The position numbers and the translations under genes were made by a program. From a virus: 34,162 bases of DNA. Within the stretch, counting starts at the first letter, position 1. The number at the start of each line of letters is the position of its first letter. Positions 13,724-22,002 of this stretch are shown here, in pieces. The stretch lies in the IMG/VR virus record IMGVR_UViG_3300025810_000033, positions 1-34,162 of that record; one strand, 5' to 3'. Below the pieces are notes generated by a model that saw only the letters and a list, made by a program, of their open reading frames with translations, was not told the origin of the DNA and did not search any database.

Positions 13724-15289
13724 ATGGCAATTGATATTTTTGGTTTTACAATCGGGCGTAAGAAAGACATCGGGAAAACCATTCTGGACCCACTAGACCT
13801 GGGTATCCAGAATGATCCCGAGTCTTTCGTTGCACCCGAAACATATGATGGAACTTATACATTTGAAGCGGGTGGTGTTTTCGGAACTTCCGTAGACTTT
13901 GCCGGGCAAATCAAAAACGAAAACGCCCTGATACAGCAATATAGAGGAATGTCTCTTTATCCAGAAGTGGATCAAGCGATCGAAGATATTGTAAATGAAT
14001 CTGTTGTGCCTGGATCTGATTTTCATCCAGTCAAACTAGATCTAGATCATCTTAAAGTTTCAGATATAATTAAAAATAAAATCCATAAAGAATTTACGAA
14101 TATTGTAAAACTTTTAGATTTTAATTATCGAGCGCACGATATCTTTAGAAGATGGTATATTGACAGTAAACTTTACTTTCATATTATCATTGACGACAAA
14201 AACCCAGAAAAAGGTATTGTTGAACTTAGACCTATTGATCCTACAAAGATCAAAAGAATTAGAAATGTAAAAAAGAAACCTAAAGATGGTTCTCTTTCTG
14301 CCAATCCCACAGCAAAATTAGATATAATCGAAAAGGTAGACGAATATTTTGTTTATACGAATACAGACAAAAATACTCTATACCAAACTGGTTCTGCTGG
14401 TATTAGAATAACACCAGATTCCATCTGTTATGTTCATTCTGGTATGATTGATGGTAACACCAAACAAGCGATCGGTTATCTGCATAAAGCAATTAGACCG
14501 TTAAACATGCTTCGTCAAATAGAAGATGCTGTTGTAATATACAGAATATCTAGAGCGCCGGAAAGAAGAATCTTTTATATTGATGTAGGTAACCTACCAA
14601 AACAAAAAGCAGAGCAGTATCTCAGAGAATTGATGAATCGTTATAGAACAAAAGTTGTTTACGACAAAACAACCGGAACAATTCGAGACGACAGAGATCA
14701 CTTATCGATGCTTGAAGACTATTGGTTACCTAGAAGAGAGGGCGGAAGAGGAACCGAGATTACCACTCTTCCTGGCGGACAAAACTTAGGACAGATGGAG
14801 GATGTTGAATATCTTCAAAAGAAATTATATCGTTCATTGAATGTTCCTATTAGTAGACTAGAAACTGATAATGGGTTCAACATGGGTAAATCTTCTGAAA
14901 TTACTAGAGATGAAGTTAAATTTCAGAAGTTTATTCAGAGACTTCAGGTTAGATTTCAGAAAATGTTCATGGGTCTTCTTAGAACTCAGTTAATACTCAA
15001 GGGAGTAGTGACTGACGAAGATTGGCATCTTATCGAAGAAGACATGCGGGTTGTATTCAATCGGGATACTTACTTTGATGAACTAAAAGAGAATGAAATC
15101 CTGACTGAAAGGCTAAATATGCTAAATAATGTACAGCCATTTATTGGGCAATTCTTCCCAGAAAGTTATATCAGGAAGAACATCCTTAAAATGACTGATG
15201 AAGAGATACAGGAAATTCAAGACGAATTAGATCAACAACCAGAAGAACCGCAAATGGTGGATCAAGAACCACCTCAACCAACGGAGTAA
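13724..15289 (+). CDS. 20: Portal protein gp20-like
   Basis: The 521-aa protein matches T4 gp20 (524 aa) in length. It forms the dodecameric portal vertex through which DNA enters and to which the neck attaches. Recognisable portal segments are QQYRGMSLYPEVDQAIEDIV near residue 70, RRWYIDSKLYFHIIIDD, ELRPIDPTKIKRIR, YVHSGMIDG, HKAIRPLNMLRQIEDAVVIY, RISRAPERRIFYIDVGNLP and the later DYWLPRREGGRGTEITTLPG with LNVPISRL. The C-terminus is acidic and Gln/Pro-rich. An AGGAG ribosome site precedes the ATG. It is the first gene of the head-assembly run leading to gp23. Confidence 0.95.
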   Translation: MAIDIFGFTIGRKKDIGKTILDPLDLGIQNDPESFVAPETYDGTYTFEAGGVFGTSVDFAGQIKNENALIQQYRGMSLYPEVDQAIEDIVNESVVPGSDFHPVKLDLDHLKVSDIIKNKIHKEFTNIVKLLDFNYRAHDIFRRWYIDSKLYFHIIIDDKNPEKGIVELRPIDPTKIKRIRNVKKKPKDGSLSANPTAKLDIIEKVDEYFVYTNTDKNTLYQTGSAGIRITPDSICYVHSGMIDGNTKQAIGYLHKAIRPLNMLRQIEDAVVIYRISRAPERRIFYIDVGNLPKQKAEQYLRELMNRYRTKVVYDKTTGTIRDDRDHLSMLEDYWLPRREGGRGTEITTLPGGQNLGQMEDVEYLQKKLYRSLNVPISRLETDNGFNMGKSSEITRDEVKFQKFIQRLQVRFQKMFMGLLRTQLILKGVVTDEDWHLIEEDMRVVFNRDTYFDELKENEILTERLNMLNNVQPFIGQFFPESYIRKNILKMTDEEIQEIQDELDQQPEEPQMVDQEPPQPTE

Positions 15290-15292
15290 GAA

Positions 15293-15979
15293 ATGAAAAA
15301 CCTTTCACCCATGATAAACTCAGCAATCGAAGAAGACAAAGAGGGCTTCCTCGATAGTTTTGTCAAGGAGTTCGTTGACAGAGTTAACGAAAAAGTCTCT
15401 GTTATTCACGACGGAATCCGAAAGAATGTTCTGCAACCAGAGGGTGTTTGGAACGAACCAGAAGAAGTCGAAGAGGCAACAGCAGAAGCAAATAAAGTTT
15501 TGTCCTCTAGATGGGACAGAATAAAGAAAGAAGTTAATGATTACAGGTTTGCTTCCGTTGATGAGGCTAAAAAAGCAAAGAAAAATCTCATGGATAAAGG
15601 GATGTGCGAATCTTGCATCAAGCAAATTGGAAACAGACTTTATCTAGAGTCAATTGAAACCGAAGACATGATTTCTGTTGTGTATGACACATTAATCGAA
15701 AGTGTCGAAGATCTCTATATTCCTTTCTTTGAACTCGGAAACGATCTTAAAGAGGCAATGGAAAACGGTTCGGTTGAAATGGTTCTCGATGACGGAACAG
15801 AAGTCACTATCGAAAGCGAAATGGCTGAAAATATTGCAAAGGTTCATGATTCATTGAGCAAAGAAAATCAAATCTCATTCAGAGACGAGATCACTCTCAA
15901 TGAAGAATCATTCGAAAGAATGATCAACTTTGTCAATAAAGCGATTCAAAAACTTGACGAAGGAGAGGAATCCGAATGA
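15293..15979 (+). CDS. Uncharacterised prohead-region protein
   Basis: I do not recognise this 228-aa protein. It lies where T4 has the small prohead core genes 67 and 68, between the portal and the protease. It is acidic and mostly helical in appearance, with a central charged stretch (VDEAKKAKKNLMDKGMCESC) and a C-terminal half rich in Glu (MVLDDGTEVTIESEMAENIA, NEESFERMINFVNKAIQKLD). A CxxC pair occurs near residue 105. It may be an enlarged gp68-like core protein or an unrelated head-assembly factor. It starts three bases after gp20 (GGAG ribosome site inside the gp20 end) and overlaps the next gene by ATGA. Confidence 0.7.
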   Translation: MKNLSPMINSAIEEDKEGFLDSFVKEFVDRVNEKVSVIHDGIRKNVLQPEGVWNEPEEVEEATAEANKVLSSRWDRIKKEVNDYRFASVDEAKKAKKNLMDKGMCESCIKQIGNRLYLESIETEDMISVVYDTLIESVEDLYIPFFELGNDLKEAMENGSVEMVLDDGTEVTIESEMAENIAKVHDSLSKENQISFRDEITLNEESFERMINFVNKAIQKLDEGEESE

Positions 15980-16314
15980 ACTACGCATCAGAAATACTAA
16001 AAAATATCTTTGATGATAACGCAAAAGCAGTCATTGATACCGTAGATCAAGCCCTTTCTGATAAGGTCAATGATCAAATGGATGAAATGAAAAAAGGACT
16101 GATTGATTCAGTCTACGAGAATGATTTTTCTTATATGCTAGAAAAGAAAAAAGATAAAAAGCATAAAGAAGAAGACGAAGAAGGAAGCGAAGAAGGTAAC
16201 GATAAAGATGGTGATGGGGATGGTGATTTTGCAGACATTATGATGACAAGAATGATGAAATCAGGAATGTCTAAAAAAGCGGCACATGAAAAAACAAGGA
16301 AGCACAATAAATGA
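15976..16314 (+). CDS. Small acidic prohead core protein, gp67/gp68-like by position
   Basis: The 112-aa protein has a helical N-terminus (YASEILKNIFDDNAKAVID) and a highly charged middle with alternating Lys and Glu/Asp runs (residues ~55-85, including EEDEEGSEEGNDKDGDGDGD), then MSKKAAHEKTRKHNK. T4 gp67 (PIP) is a short, extremely acidic internal protein encoded just before gp21, and this gene has the same position and composition. Sequence similarity cannot be judged in such low-complexity sequence, so the call is mainly by synteny. It overlaps the previous gene and gp21 by four bases each. Confidence 0.72.
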   Translation: MNYASEILKNIFDDNAKAVIDTVDQALSDKVNDQMDEMKKGLIDSVYENDFSYMLEKKKDKKHKEEDEEGSEEGNDKDGDGDGDFADIMMTRMMKSGMSKKAAHEKTRKHNK

Positions 16315-16961
16315 AACTCATCACCGAAATGAATGAAGATGTTCGCTTGGTAACAGAAGAAACCGACGATGGTAAAAAAAATTACTTCATCGAAGGTATT
16401 TTTATGCAAGCAGAGCAAAAGAACAGAAATGGAAGGATTTATCCATATTCTATTCTAGAAAAAGAAGTCAAAAGATACCATACTGATTTAGTAGAAAAGA
16501 AAAGGGCATTGGGTGAATTGAATCACCCTCAAGGTCCAACTGTTAACTTAGATAGGGTTTCCCATATGATCACTGAATTAAATTTCAGAGGTAATGATTG
16601 CTACGGAAAAGCAAAAGTAATGGAAACTCCTATGGGTAAAATTGTAAAGAGTTTAATTGATGAAGGCGCTCAATTAGGAGTGTCTTCTAGAGGTATGGGA
16701 TCCCTTAAGGACAGAGGCGGTATTAATGAAGTTCAACAAGACTTCATGCTTTCCGCAGTTGATATTGTAGCAGATCCCTCCGCTCCAAGTGCTTTCGTTA
16801 ACGGAATCATGGAAGGTGCTGAGTGGGTCTGGGACAACGGTATGCTCAAAGAAAAGAATGTTGCAGAGTATCACAGAGAAATTCAAAGAGCGTCCAAAAA
16901 AGAATTAGAAGAAAAAACCATTAATATCTTTAACAAATTTATAAATGGTTTAAACGGGTAG
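16311..16961 (+). CDS. 21: Prohead core protease gp21-like
   Basis: The 216-aa protein (T4 gp21 is 212 aa) is the serine protease that matures the prohead by cutting gp22, the core proteins and the gp23 N-terminus. Family features: NRNGRIYPYSILEKEV near residue 38, the catalytic His in GELNHP (H72), the catalytic Ser in GVSSRGMGS (S125), and VDIVADPSAPSAFVNG downstream. The start overlaps the preceding core gene (ATGA). The protease target motif (L/I)xE occurs in gp23 of this phage at a matching place (see gp23). Confidence 0.94.
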   Translation: MKLITEMNEDVRLVTEETDDGKKNYFIEGIFMQAEQKNRNGRIYPYSILEKEVKRYHTDLVEKKRALGELNHPQGPTVNLDRVSHMITELNFRGNDCYGKAKVMETPMGKIVKSLIDEGAQLGVSSRGMGSLKDRGGINEVQQDFMLSAVDIVADPSAPSAFVNGIMEGAEWVWDNGMLKEKNVAEYHREIQRASKKELEEKTINIFNKFINGLNG

Positions 16962-16995
16962 TGTAGACGGTTTTTACTTTAGAAATTACAAAAAA

Positions 16996-17003
16996 TATAA
17001 ATA
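16996..17003 (+). promoter_or_regulatory. T4-type late promoter (TATAAATA) upstream of gp22
   Basis: The octamer TATAAATA is an exact match to the T4 late promoter consensus recognised by RNA polymerase carrying gp55. It lies in the intergenic gap between gp21 (stop 16961) and gp22 (ATG 17034). Transcription would begin around 17009, giving a short leader of about 25 bases that contains the ribosome site. It would boost the scaffold and capsid genes, and this genome encodes its own gp55. The same octamer also occurs twice inside coding sequence, so location is the main support. Confidence 0.7.
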
Positions 17004-17013
17004 TCCACTAGAA

Positions 17014-17025
17014 ACCTCCGGAGGT
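17014..17025. promoter_or_regulatory. Palindrome containing the gp22 ribosome binding site
   Basis: ACCTCCGGAGGT is a perfect 12-base palindrome. Its right half, GGAGGT at 17020-17025, is a near-ideal Shine-Dalgarno sequence eight bases before the gp22 ATG. The left half contains the anti-SD-like ACCTCC. With no loop it cannot form an ordinary intramolecular hairpin with all pairs, but partial pairing of AC(C) with (G)GT around a small loop is possible. It may be a strong ribosome site that happens to be palindromic, or a self-pairing element tuning gp22 translation. Confidence 0.45.
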
Positions 17026-17033
17026 TAAAGAAA

Positions 17034-17969
17034 ATGGAATCGAACAAGACATTAGATACATCAAGCGTAGAAAGCGATGCTCTCTACCAAGATACAAGCG
17101 GGAAAGGCGCAAAAATCGCAACACCCGTAGCAACACCAGGCACAGCAGATCAGAACAGAGGGTCTATTGCACCCAAACCTTCTGACGCTTCGGCCGAAAT
17201 TCAAACACCAGAACAAGTAGTTGCTCCAGTTCCTTTCAAGGAGCATATCGAGTCACTCTTCAGTGGTGAAGATCTTTCTGAAGAATTCAAGGACAAGGCT
17301 GAAATTATCTTCGAAGCCGCTGTCGGTGAAAGAGTTTCTCTTATTGAAGAAGAACTCAGAGCAGCAGTTGAAGAGTCTTTCGAAACTGAACTTGAAACAT
17401 TCAAGGAAGAACTTACCGAAAGAATCGACGACTATCTCAACTATGTTGTTGAAGAGTGGGTTAAGGAGAATGAAGTTGCCATTGACAAGGGTCTTCGCAC
17501 AGAAGTCGCTGAGTCATTCATTGGCGGACTCAAGACTCTCTTCGAATCTAACTTCATCGACATTCCCGACGAGAAGATTGATGTTCTCGAAGAGATGATC
17601 AAAGAGAACGAAGAAATGACAGATACGCTCAATGAAGCGATTAATGCTAACATTGAGTTAAACACACTCGTTGAAAACTACAGAAAATCTGAACTCTTCG
17701 GTGAAGTCGCAAACGATCTCAGCGATGTTCAAATTGACAAGTTTGCACGAATGGTAGAGGATATTGAGTTTGAGGACGAAGAATCATTCTCAAATAAACT
17801 TAATACTCTTAAGGAAAGTTACTTTGGATCTTCAGCCTCAGCACCAGTAGAAACAGAAGAAGTTGCTTCTAACGCTAAGGTTCTGAATGAAGATACAGGT
17901 AATCCAATCAACTCATATGTCGAAGCATTAAATCGACAAGCAAAGAGCAGAGAACTTTACGAATCTTGA
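17034..17969 (+). CDS. 22: Prohead scaffold core protein gp22-like
   Basis: The 311-aa protein (T4 gp22 is 269 aa) is acidic and almost wholly helical after a low-complexity N-terminus. The scaffold core starts near residue 65 (PFKEHIESLFSGEDLSEEF), followed by FKDKAEIIFEAAVGERVSL, long Glu-rich helices, YVVEEWVKENEVAIDKGLR and SFIGGLKTLFESNFIDIP, the latter blocks being characteristic of gp22. It would form the internal core around which gp23 assembles and then be degraded by gp21. It lies between the late promoter and gp23, with 40 bases separating it from the gp23 ATG. Confidence 0.92.
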   Translation: MESNKTLDTSSVESDALYQDTSGKGAKIATPVATPGTADQNRGSIAPKPSDASAEIQTPEQVVAPVPFKEHIESLFSGEDLSEEFKDKAEIIFEAAVGERVSLIEEELRAAVEESFETELETFKEELTERIDDYLNYVVEEWVKENEVAIDKGLRTEVAESFIGGLKTLFESNFIDIPDEKIDVLEEMIKENEEMTDTLNEAINANIELNTLVENYRKSELFGEVANDLSDVQIDKFARMVEDIEFEDEESFSNKLNTLKESYFGSSASAPVETEEVASNAKVLNEDTGNPINSYVEALNRQAKSRELYES

Positions 17970-18009
17970 AAACAAAATAAGGCTAACGCCAGATCAAAGG
18001 AGATAACAA

Positions 18010-19425
18010 ATGTCATCTGAATTCGAAAATTACGGTACACAGCCCTACGATCAACTCGTAGAAAAGTGGAACCCAGTATTAGATCACGACTCGTTCGATA
18101 AAATCGGCGATTCGTACAAGAAAAAAGTCACCGCAGTTCTTCTTGAGAACCAAGAAACTGCAATGAGACAGCAGTACCTCGCTGAAACACCCACCAACTC
18201 ACTCGGTGGTGGATTTAGCGTAACTCAGGCTGCTAACCAAGCAGGAAGCATTGCTGGTTACGACCCAGTGCTTATCAGTCTCATCCGTCGTTCAATGCCA
18301 AACCTTATGGCATACGATATCTGTGGTGTTCAGCCAATGAGCGCACCCACAGGACTCATCTTTGCGATGAGAAGTCGTTACGACAACCAGAGCGGTAACG
18401 AAGCACTCTTCCAAGAGCCATTCGCCAAGTACTCCGGTAAGGCTGGTATCTCTGCTGGTGCTGCTGAAACTGCTGCTGATGGTGTTACCTTCACCTCATC
18501 AACTCCCGGTGTAACTCTAACTGCTGCTGAACGAGCTCGTGCTGCTGTCTTCGGAACTGGTTTCCAAGGTATCAGTGCTGCAAATGCAGAAGGCCTTGAC
18601 GGTAGTGTCGAAGGTCAATTCAACCAGATGGCATTCTCCATCGAAAGAGTTGCAGTTGAAGCAAGAACTCGCGCCCTCAAGGCTGAGTACAGCACAGAAC
18701 TCGCTCAGGACCTCAAGGCTGTTCACGGACTCGACGCCGAGACTGAACTCGCCAACATCCTCAGCACAGAGATTCTGTCTGAAATCAACCGCGAGATCAT
18801 CCGTAATGTCTACTTCAACGCCGAGATCGGTGCTGCTCAGACAGACCTTACTGGTGCTGGTGCTACTGACGGTCCTCAGCCCGGTATGTACGATCTTGCA
18901 ACCGACTCTGATGGTCGCTGGAGTGCTGAACGCTTCCGTGGACTCATGTTCCAAATCGAGCGCGAATGCAACCAGATCGCCAAGGAAACCCGTCGCGGTA
19001 AGGGTAACTTCATCATCGTCTCTGCCGATGTTGCTTCAGCCCTCGCAATGGGTGGATTCCTCAACATCTCACCCGCTCTCAACCAGAGCCTAGATGTTGA
19101 TGATACTGGTAACACCTTCGCTGGTCTTCTCAACGGTAAGATCCGCGTCTATGTTGATCCTTATGTCGCCACTGGACAAAACCATGTCTGTGTCGGTTAT
19201 AAGGGTACATCCCCATATGACGCCGGACTCTTCTACTGCCCATATGTTCCACTGCAAATGGTCAGAGCTGTTGGTGAGAACACCTTCCAGCCCAAGATCG
19301 GATTCAAGACTCGATACGGAGTCGTTAGCAATCCGTTCGCAACTAACACCGACATCCTTACTGCCGGTGGTAACCAGTACTACAGACTCTTCGTTGTCAA
19401 GAACCTTCACGGTAACGGTTCCTGA
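18010..19425 (+). CDS. 23: Major capsid protein gp23-like
   Basis: The 471-aa protein forms the hexameric capsid lattice (T4 gp23 is 521 aa). Conserved segments are RRSMPNLMAYDICGVQPMS, PTGLIFAMRSRY, SIERVAVEARTRALKAEYS and ELAQDLKAVHGLDAE, then FIIVSADVASALAMGGFL and FYCPYVPLQMVRAVG near the end. A likely gp21 processing site follows LAE at residues 57-59 (cut before TPTNSLGGG); T4 gp23 is cut after residue 65, so the propeptide length agrees. GGAG in AAAGGAG precedes the ATG. Codons are strongly biased to C-ending synonymous forms compared with neighbouring genes, as expected for the most abundant virion protein. A strong terminator follows. No gp24 vertex paralogue is seen in the window. 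Confidence 0.96.
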   Translation: MSSEFENYGTQPYDQLVEKWNPVLDHDSFDKIGDSYKKKVTAVLLENQETAMRQQYLAETPTNSLGGGFSVTQAANQAGSIAGYDPVLISLIRRSMPNLMAYDICGVQPMSAPTGLIFAMRSRYDNQSGNEALFQEPFAKYSGKAGISAGAAETAADGVTFTSSTPGVTLTAAERARAAVFGTGFQGISAANAEGLDGSVEGQFNQMAFSIERVAVEARTRALKAEYSTELAQDLKAVHGLDAETELANILSTEILSEINREIIRNVYFNAEIGAAQTDLTGAGATDGPQPGMYDLATDSDGRWSAERFRGLMFQIERECNQIAKETRRGKGNFIIVSADVASALAMGGFLNISPALNQSLDVDDTGNTFAGLLNGKIRVYVDPYVATGQNHVCVGYKGTSPYDAGLFYCPYVPLQMVRAVGENTFQPKIGFKTRYGVVSNPFATNTDILTAGGNQYYRLFVVKNLHGNGS

Positions 19426-19454
19426 TAACACAAAAATAGAAGATCTGAACGAAG

Positions 19455-19483
19455 CGAGGGGGAGTTTTACTCCCCCTCGTTTT
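19455..19483 (+). terminator. Rho-independent terminator after gp23
   Basis: An 11-base perfect stem (CGAGGGGGAGT at 19455-19465 pairing with ACTCCCCCTCG at 19469-19479) with a three-base TTT loop is followed by TTTTC. It lies 30 bases after the gp23 stop and is the strongest hairpin-plus-T-tract I see in the window. It would end late transcription of the head genes. Confidence 0.93.
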
Positions 19484-19487
19484 CTAT

Positions 19488-19495
19488 TATACATA
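19488..19495 (+). promoter_or_regulatory. Candidate late promoter (TATACATA) after the gp23 terminator
   Basis: TATACATA differs from the T4 late consensus TATAAATA at one base. It lies between the gp23 terminator and the next gene (ATG 19515). A start about six bases downstream of the octamer, near 19501, would leave a short leader containing the TGGAG ribosome site. A tube-fold gene downstream would need late expression once the terminator has stopped upstream transcription. Support is positional and by one-mismatch similarity only. Confidence 0.45.
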
Positions 19496-19514
19496 ATAGT
19501 ATACTGGAGTTAAT

Positions 19515-20078
19515 ATGTCTGATTCTGATATCACACGCGAAATTCCGGAAATGCCGGATATTCAATACAAATCATATGGTGTAACATATGATGGACAACA
19601 AGATAACAACTTTCTTGGTAGGAATTATTTCCAAGTGGAGATACCCAGAATTCCTAACTTTGGAAGATTTGTTCAAAGTGTAACTCTACCTCAATTTTCT
19701 TTTAGTGAATTGACTCAACCAACCACATTAGGTTTAGCACCGGCTTTTCCCGGAAGTGGGTATGAGTTTTCTCCTCTTATAATAGGATTTGGTATTGATG
19801 AAAGATTTTTGGGTTACCAAGAATTATTCCGATGGATGGAATCAATGGCGTTTCTTACAGACACCACTAATTTGCCCCGTGAATCTCACACATCAGATAT
19901 TACCCTCTCGATAAAAAATAGTGCGTACAACGAAAAAGTTCGAATTGTTTTTGTTGATGCATTTCCAACAGTGATAAGTCCTCTGGAGTTTACCTCCCTA
20001 GAACCTTCATCTTCCCCGCTATTGGGATCAGTGACCTTTAATTATTCTAACTTTGAGATTGTACAAATAGGAGTGTAG
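19515..20078 (+). CDS. Tail tube-fold paralogue (gp19/gp48/gp54-like)
   Basis: The 187-aa protein shares the tail tube pattern with gp19. A strand near residues 40-60 ends in SVTLPQFSFSE, followed by PGSGYEFSPLIIGFGIDE, then LGYQELFRWMESMAF (compare YNALQAWQRSINDH in gp19), and a last strand pair LGSVTFNYSNFEIV (compare LTFNATVRYDYVSY). In T4 this fold also occurs in gp48 and gp54, which initiate the tube on the baseplate. I cannot assign it to one of these; it could equally be a tail completion protein. TGGAG precedes the ATG. It lies between the gp23 terminator and uvsY, away from the main tail block. Confidence 0.72.
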   Translation: MSDSDITREIPEMPDIQYKSYGVTYDGQQDNNFLGRNYFQVEIPRIPNFGRFVQSVTLPQFSFSELTQPTTLGLAPAFPGSGYEFSPLIIGFGIDERFLGYQELFRWMESMAFLTDTTNLPRESHTSDITLSIKNSAYNEKVRIVFVDAFPTVISPLEFTSLEPSSSPLLGSVTFNYSNFEIVQIGV

Positions 20079-20079
20079 T

Positions 20080-20514
20080 ATGAATTTGAGTGAATATCGA
20101 CAAATGGTAGAAGTCGATCTTAAAATAAATGAAACAGAACTTGATACAGAATCCCTCAGAACCCCACAGTTACATTCAAAATATTTAAATTTTCTTTCAG
20201 ACGAAAAACTAGTTCTTTCAAAATTAGAAAGCGAATATAAAGTTACCAAAAAATATAGGTGGCTTTACTATACTGGCAAACTTTCAGAAGAAGAACTTGA
20301 AGAATTAGAATGGGAACCATTCCAACTGTCGGTTCTTAAAACCGACATAGATAAATTTATGGATTCTGACGATGACATACAGGCAATTTACAACAGAATT
20401 CAATACAGAAAAACGGTGGTTGATTATTTAGATAATATTATTAAGGTAATTTCTAATCGACAATGGAATATTCGTTCAGCAATCGATTGGCTTAAATTTA
20501 CAAACGGACAATGA
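20080..20514 (+). CDS. uvsY: UvsY-like recombination mediator
   Basis: The 144-aa protein matches T4 UvsY (137 aa) in size and layout: a helical N-terminus with L-H-S-K-Y-L-N-F (T4: L-Y-S-K-W-L-N-K), a basic helix with K-x-x-R-W-L-Y-Y-T-G-K-L (T4: K-x-x-L-D-Y-Y-S-G-R), then a helical half ending KVISNRQWNIRSAIDWLKF (T4: DAIKSRGFAIKHIQDMRAF). UvsY loads the UvsX recombinase on gp32-coated single-stranded DNA; uvsX and gene 32 are not in this window. It is immediately followed by uvsW (ATGA overlap), as in T4-like phages. Confidence 0.88.
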   Translation: MNLSEYRQMVEVDLKINETELDTESLRTPQLHSKYLNFLSDEKLVLSKLESEYKVTKKYRWLYYTGKLSEEELEELEWEPFQLSVLKTDIDKFMDSDDDIQAIYNRIQYRKTVVDYLDNIIKVISNRQWNIRSAIDWLKFTNGQ

Positions 20515-22001
20515 GTGATTTCAAGATAAAACAAATAGATGCAGTAAATCTAAAAGTTGACTGTGAAAAGGGGTTCGCAAAAGAACTCAGTGAGTATTTT
20601 ACATTTATGGTTCCTAATTACCAATACACCCCTGCATATAAAAACAAATATTGGGATGGTAAAATACGCCTTTTCAATATATTCAACCGCACAATTTACG
20701 CAGGACTTTCTTCACATATAAAAAAGTTTTGTGAAGATCGAAACTATCCTTATGTTCTTGATTTACACAAAGAAGAAAAGCAATCATGCGATGACATTGA
20801 TACATTTCTCTCAAAACTAAACATAAGTAACGGCAAAGATCCTATCACACTCCACGATCATCAAGTAAAAGCCATTCGTGAAGCTTTACTAAATCGAAGA
20901 TGTCTTCTTCTTTCTCCTACGGGTAGTGGTAAATCTTTGATCATCTATTGTCTTCTGAGATATTACCTTTCTTGTTTTCCAGAAGATAAAAAGTTTTTGG
21001 TAATTGTTCCAACAACAGGTCTAGCATCACAGATGAAGTCTGACTTTCTGGAATACTCGGCTAATGATAATTCATTTACCGAAGAAGATATCCATATGAT
21101 TTTTTCTGGTAAAGAAAAACAAACCAAACGAAGAGTGGTGGTATCTACATGGCAGAGTTTATACAAAATGCCTGAATCATATTTCGAGGATGTTGCTGGT
21201 GTTTTCGGTGATGAATGTCACTTATATAAAGCAAAGTCTTTGGTAGAACTTCTAACCAAAATGAAAAATGCTTATGTTCGAATAGGAACAACAGGAACAT
21301 TGGACAACACAAAAACCCATAAACTAATGATCGAGGGATTATTTGGACCTACCATCAAGGTGACATCTACCGTAAAATTGATGGAAAAGAAAATTTTGTC
21401 GAAACTTAAGATTAGTTGTATTACGCTCAAATATGATGAGCAAGATCGAAATGAAATTAAAAGGGCAAAATACCAAGAAGAGGTTGATTGGTTAGTTTCT
21501 TCTGAGAAAAGAAATAAGTTTATTATTGATTTAGCAACTAAATTGAAGGGAAACACACTTGTACTGTTCAACTTCGTCGAAAAGCACGGCAAACCTCTCT
21601 ACGAGTCTCTGAGGGACGCCTCGGACAACCCTGTGTATTTTATCCACGGGAACAAAGATGTAGAAGAAAGAGAAATGATTCGAAAGATTATAGACAAAGA
21701 AGATAATTCTATTCTGGTTGCTTCATATGGTACATGTTCAACTGGTATAAATATAAAGAACATCCATAACATCATTTTTGCTTTTCCTTCTAAATCTGTG
21801 ATCAGAGTGCTTCAATCTATAGGGAGAGGTCTTAGGACATCATCCACAAAAGACATTGCTAAACTTTACGATATCGGAGATGATCTTCAGTATAAAAGTT
21901 TCAAAAACCACACTCTCAAGCATTTAGAAGAAAGAATTAAAATATATACTAATGAAGGTTTTAATTATGAGTCAATTGCCATACCGATTCGGGGAGAATA
22001 A
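20511..22001 (+). CDS. uvsW: UvsW-like DNA/RNA helicase
   Basis: The 496-aa protein (T4 UvsW is 503 aa) is a superfamily 2 helicase that unwinds branched DNA and R-loops and helps switch from origin- to recombination-dependent replication. An N-terminal ~110-residue substrate-binding domain includes YTPAYKNKYWDGKIRLFN. Then come a Q-motif-like LHDHQVKAIREAL, Walker A SPTGSGKS (K141), motif Ia VPTTGLASQM, DECH (234-237), motif III GTTGT (259-263), LFNFVEK, STGINIKN and the arginine-finger motif QSIGRGLR. All key motifs are intact. It overlaps uvsY by four bases. Confidence 0.95.
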   Translation: MSDFKIKQIDAVNLKVDCEKGFAKELSEYFTFMVPNYQYTPAYKNKYWDGKIRLFNIFNRTIYAGLSSHIKKFCEDRNYPYVLDLHKEEKQSCDDIDTFLSKLNISNGKDPITLHDHQVKAIREALLNRRCLLLSPTGSGKSLIIYCLLRYYLSCFPEDKKFLVIVPTTGLASQMKSDFLEYSANDNSFTEEDIHMIFSGKEKQTKRRVVVSTWQSLYKMPESYFEDVAGVFGDECHLYKAKSLVELLTKMKNAYVRIGTTGTLDNTKTHKLMIEGLFGPTIKVTSTVKLMEKKILSKLKISCITLKYDEQDRNEIKRAKYQEEVDWLVSSEKRNKFIIDLATKLKGNTLVLFNFVEKHGKPLYESLRDASDNPVYFIHGNKDVEEREMIRKIIDKEDNSILVASYGTCSTGINIKNIHNIIFAFPSKSVIRVLQSIGRGLRTSSTKDIAKLYDIGDDLQYKSFKNHTLKHLEERIKIYTNEGFNYESIAIPIRGE

Positions 22002-22002
22002 C

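Noticed and set aside
18517-18954. 145-codon antisense open frame in gp23
   Set aside because: Shadow on the opposite strand, with no ribosome site and no recognisable protein.
18539-19093. 184-codon open frame overlapping gp23
   Set aside because: Ser/Thr/Leu-rich frame shadow of the biased gp23 codons; gp23 is unmistakable in its own frame.
21746-21753. TATAAATA inside uvsW
   Set aside because: It lies in coding sequence (codons for GINI), about 250 bases before the next start; the octamer is expected by chance in AT-rich genes.
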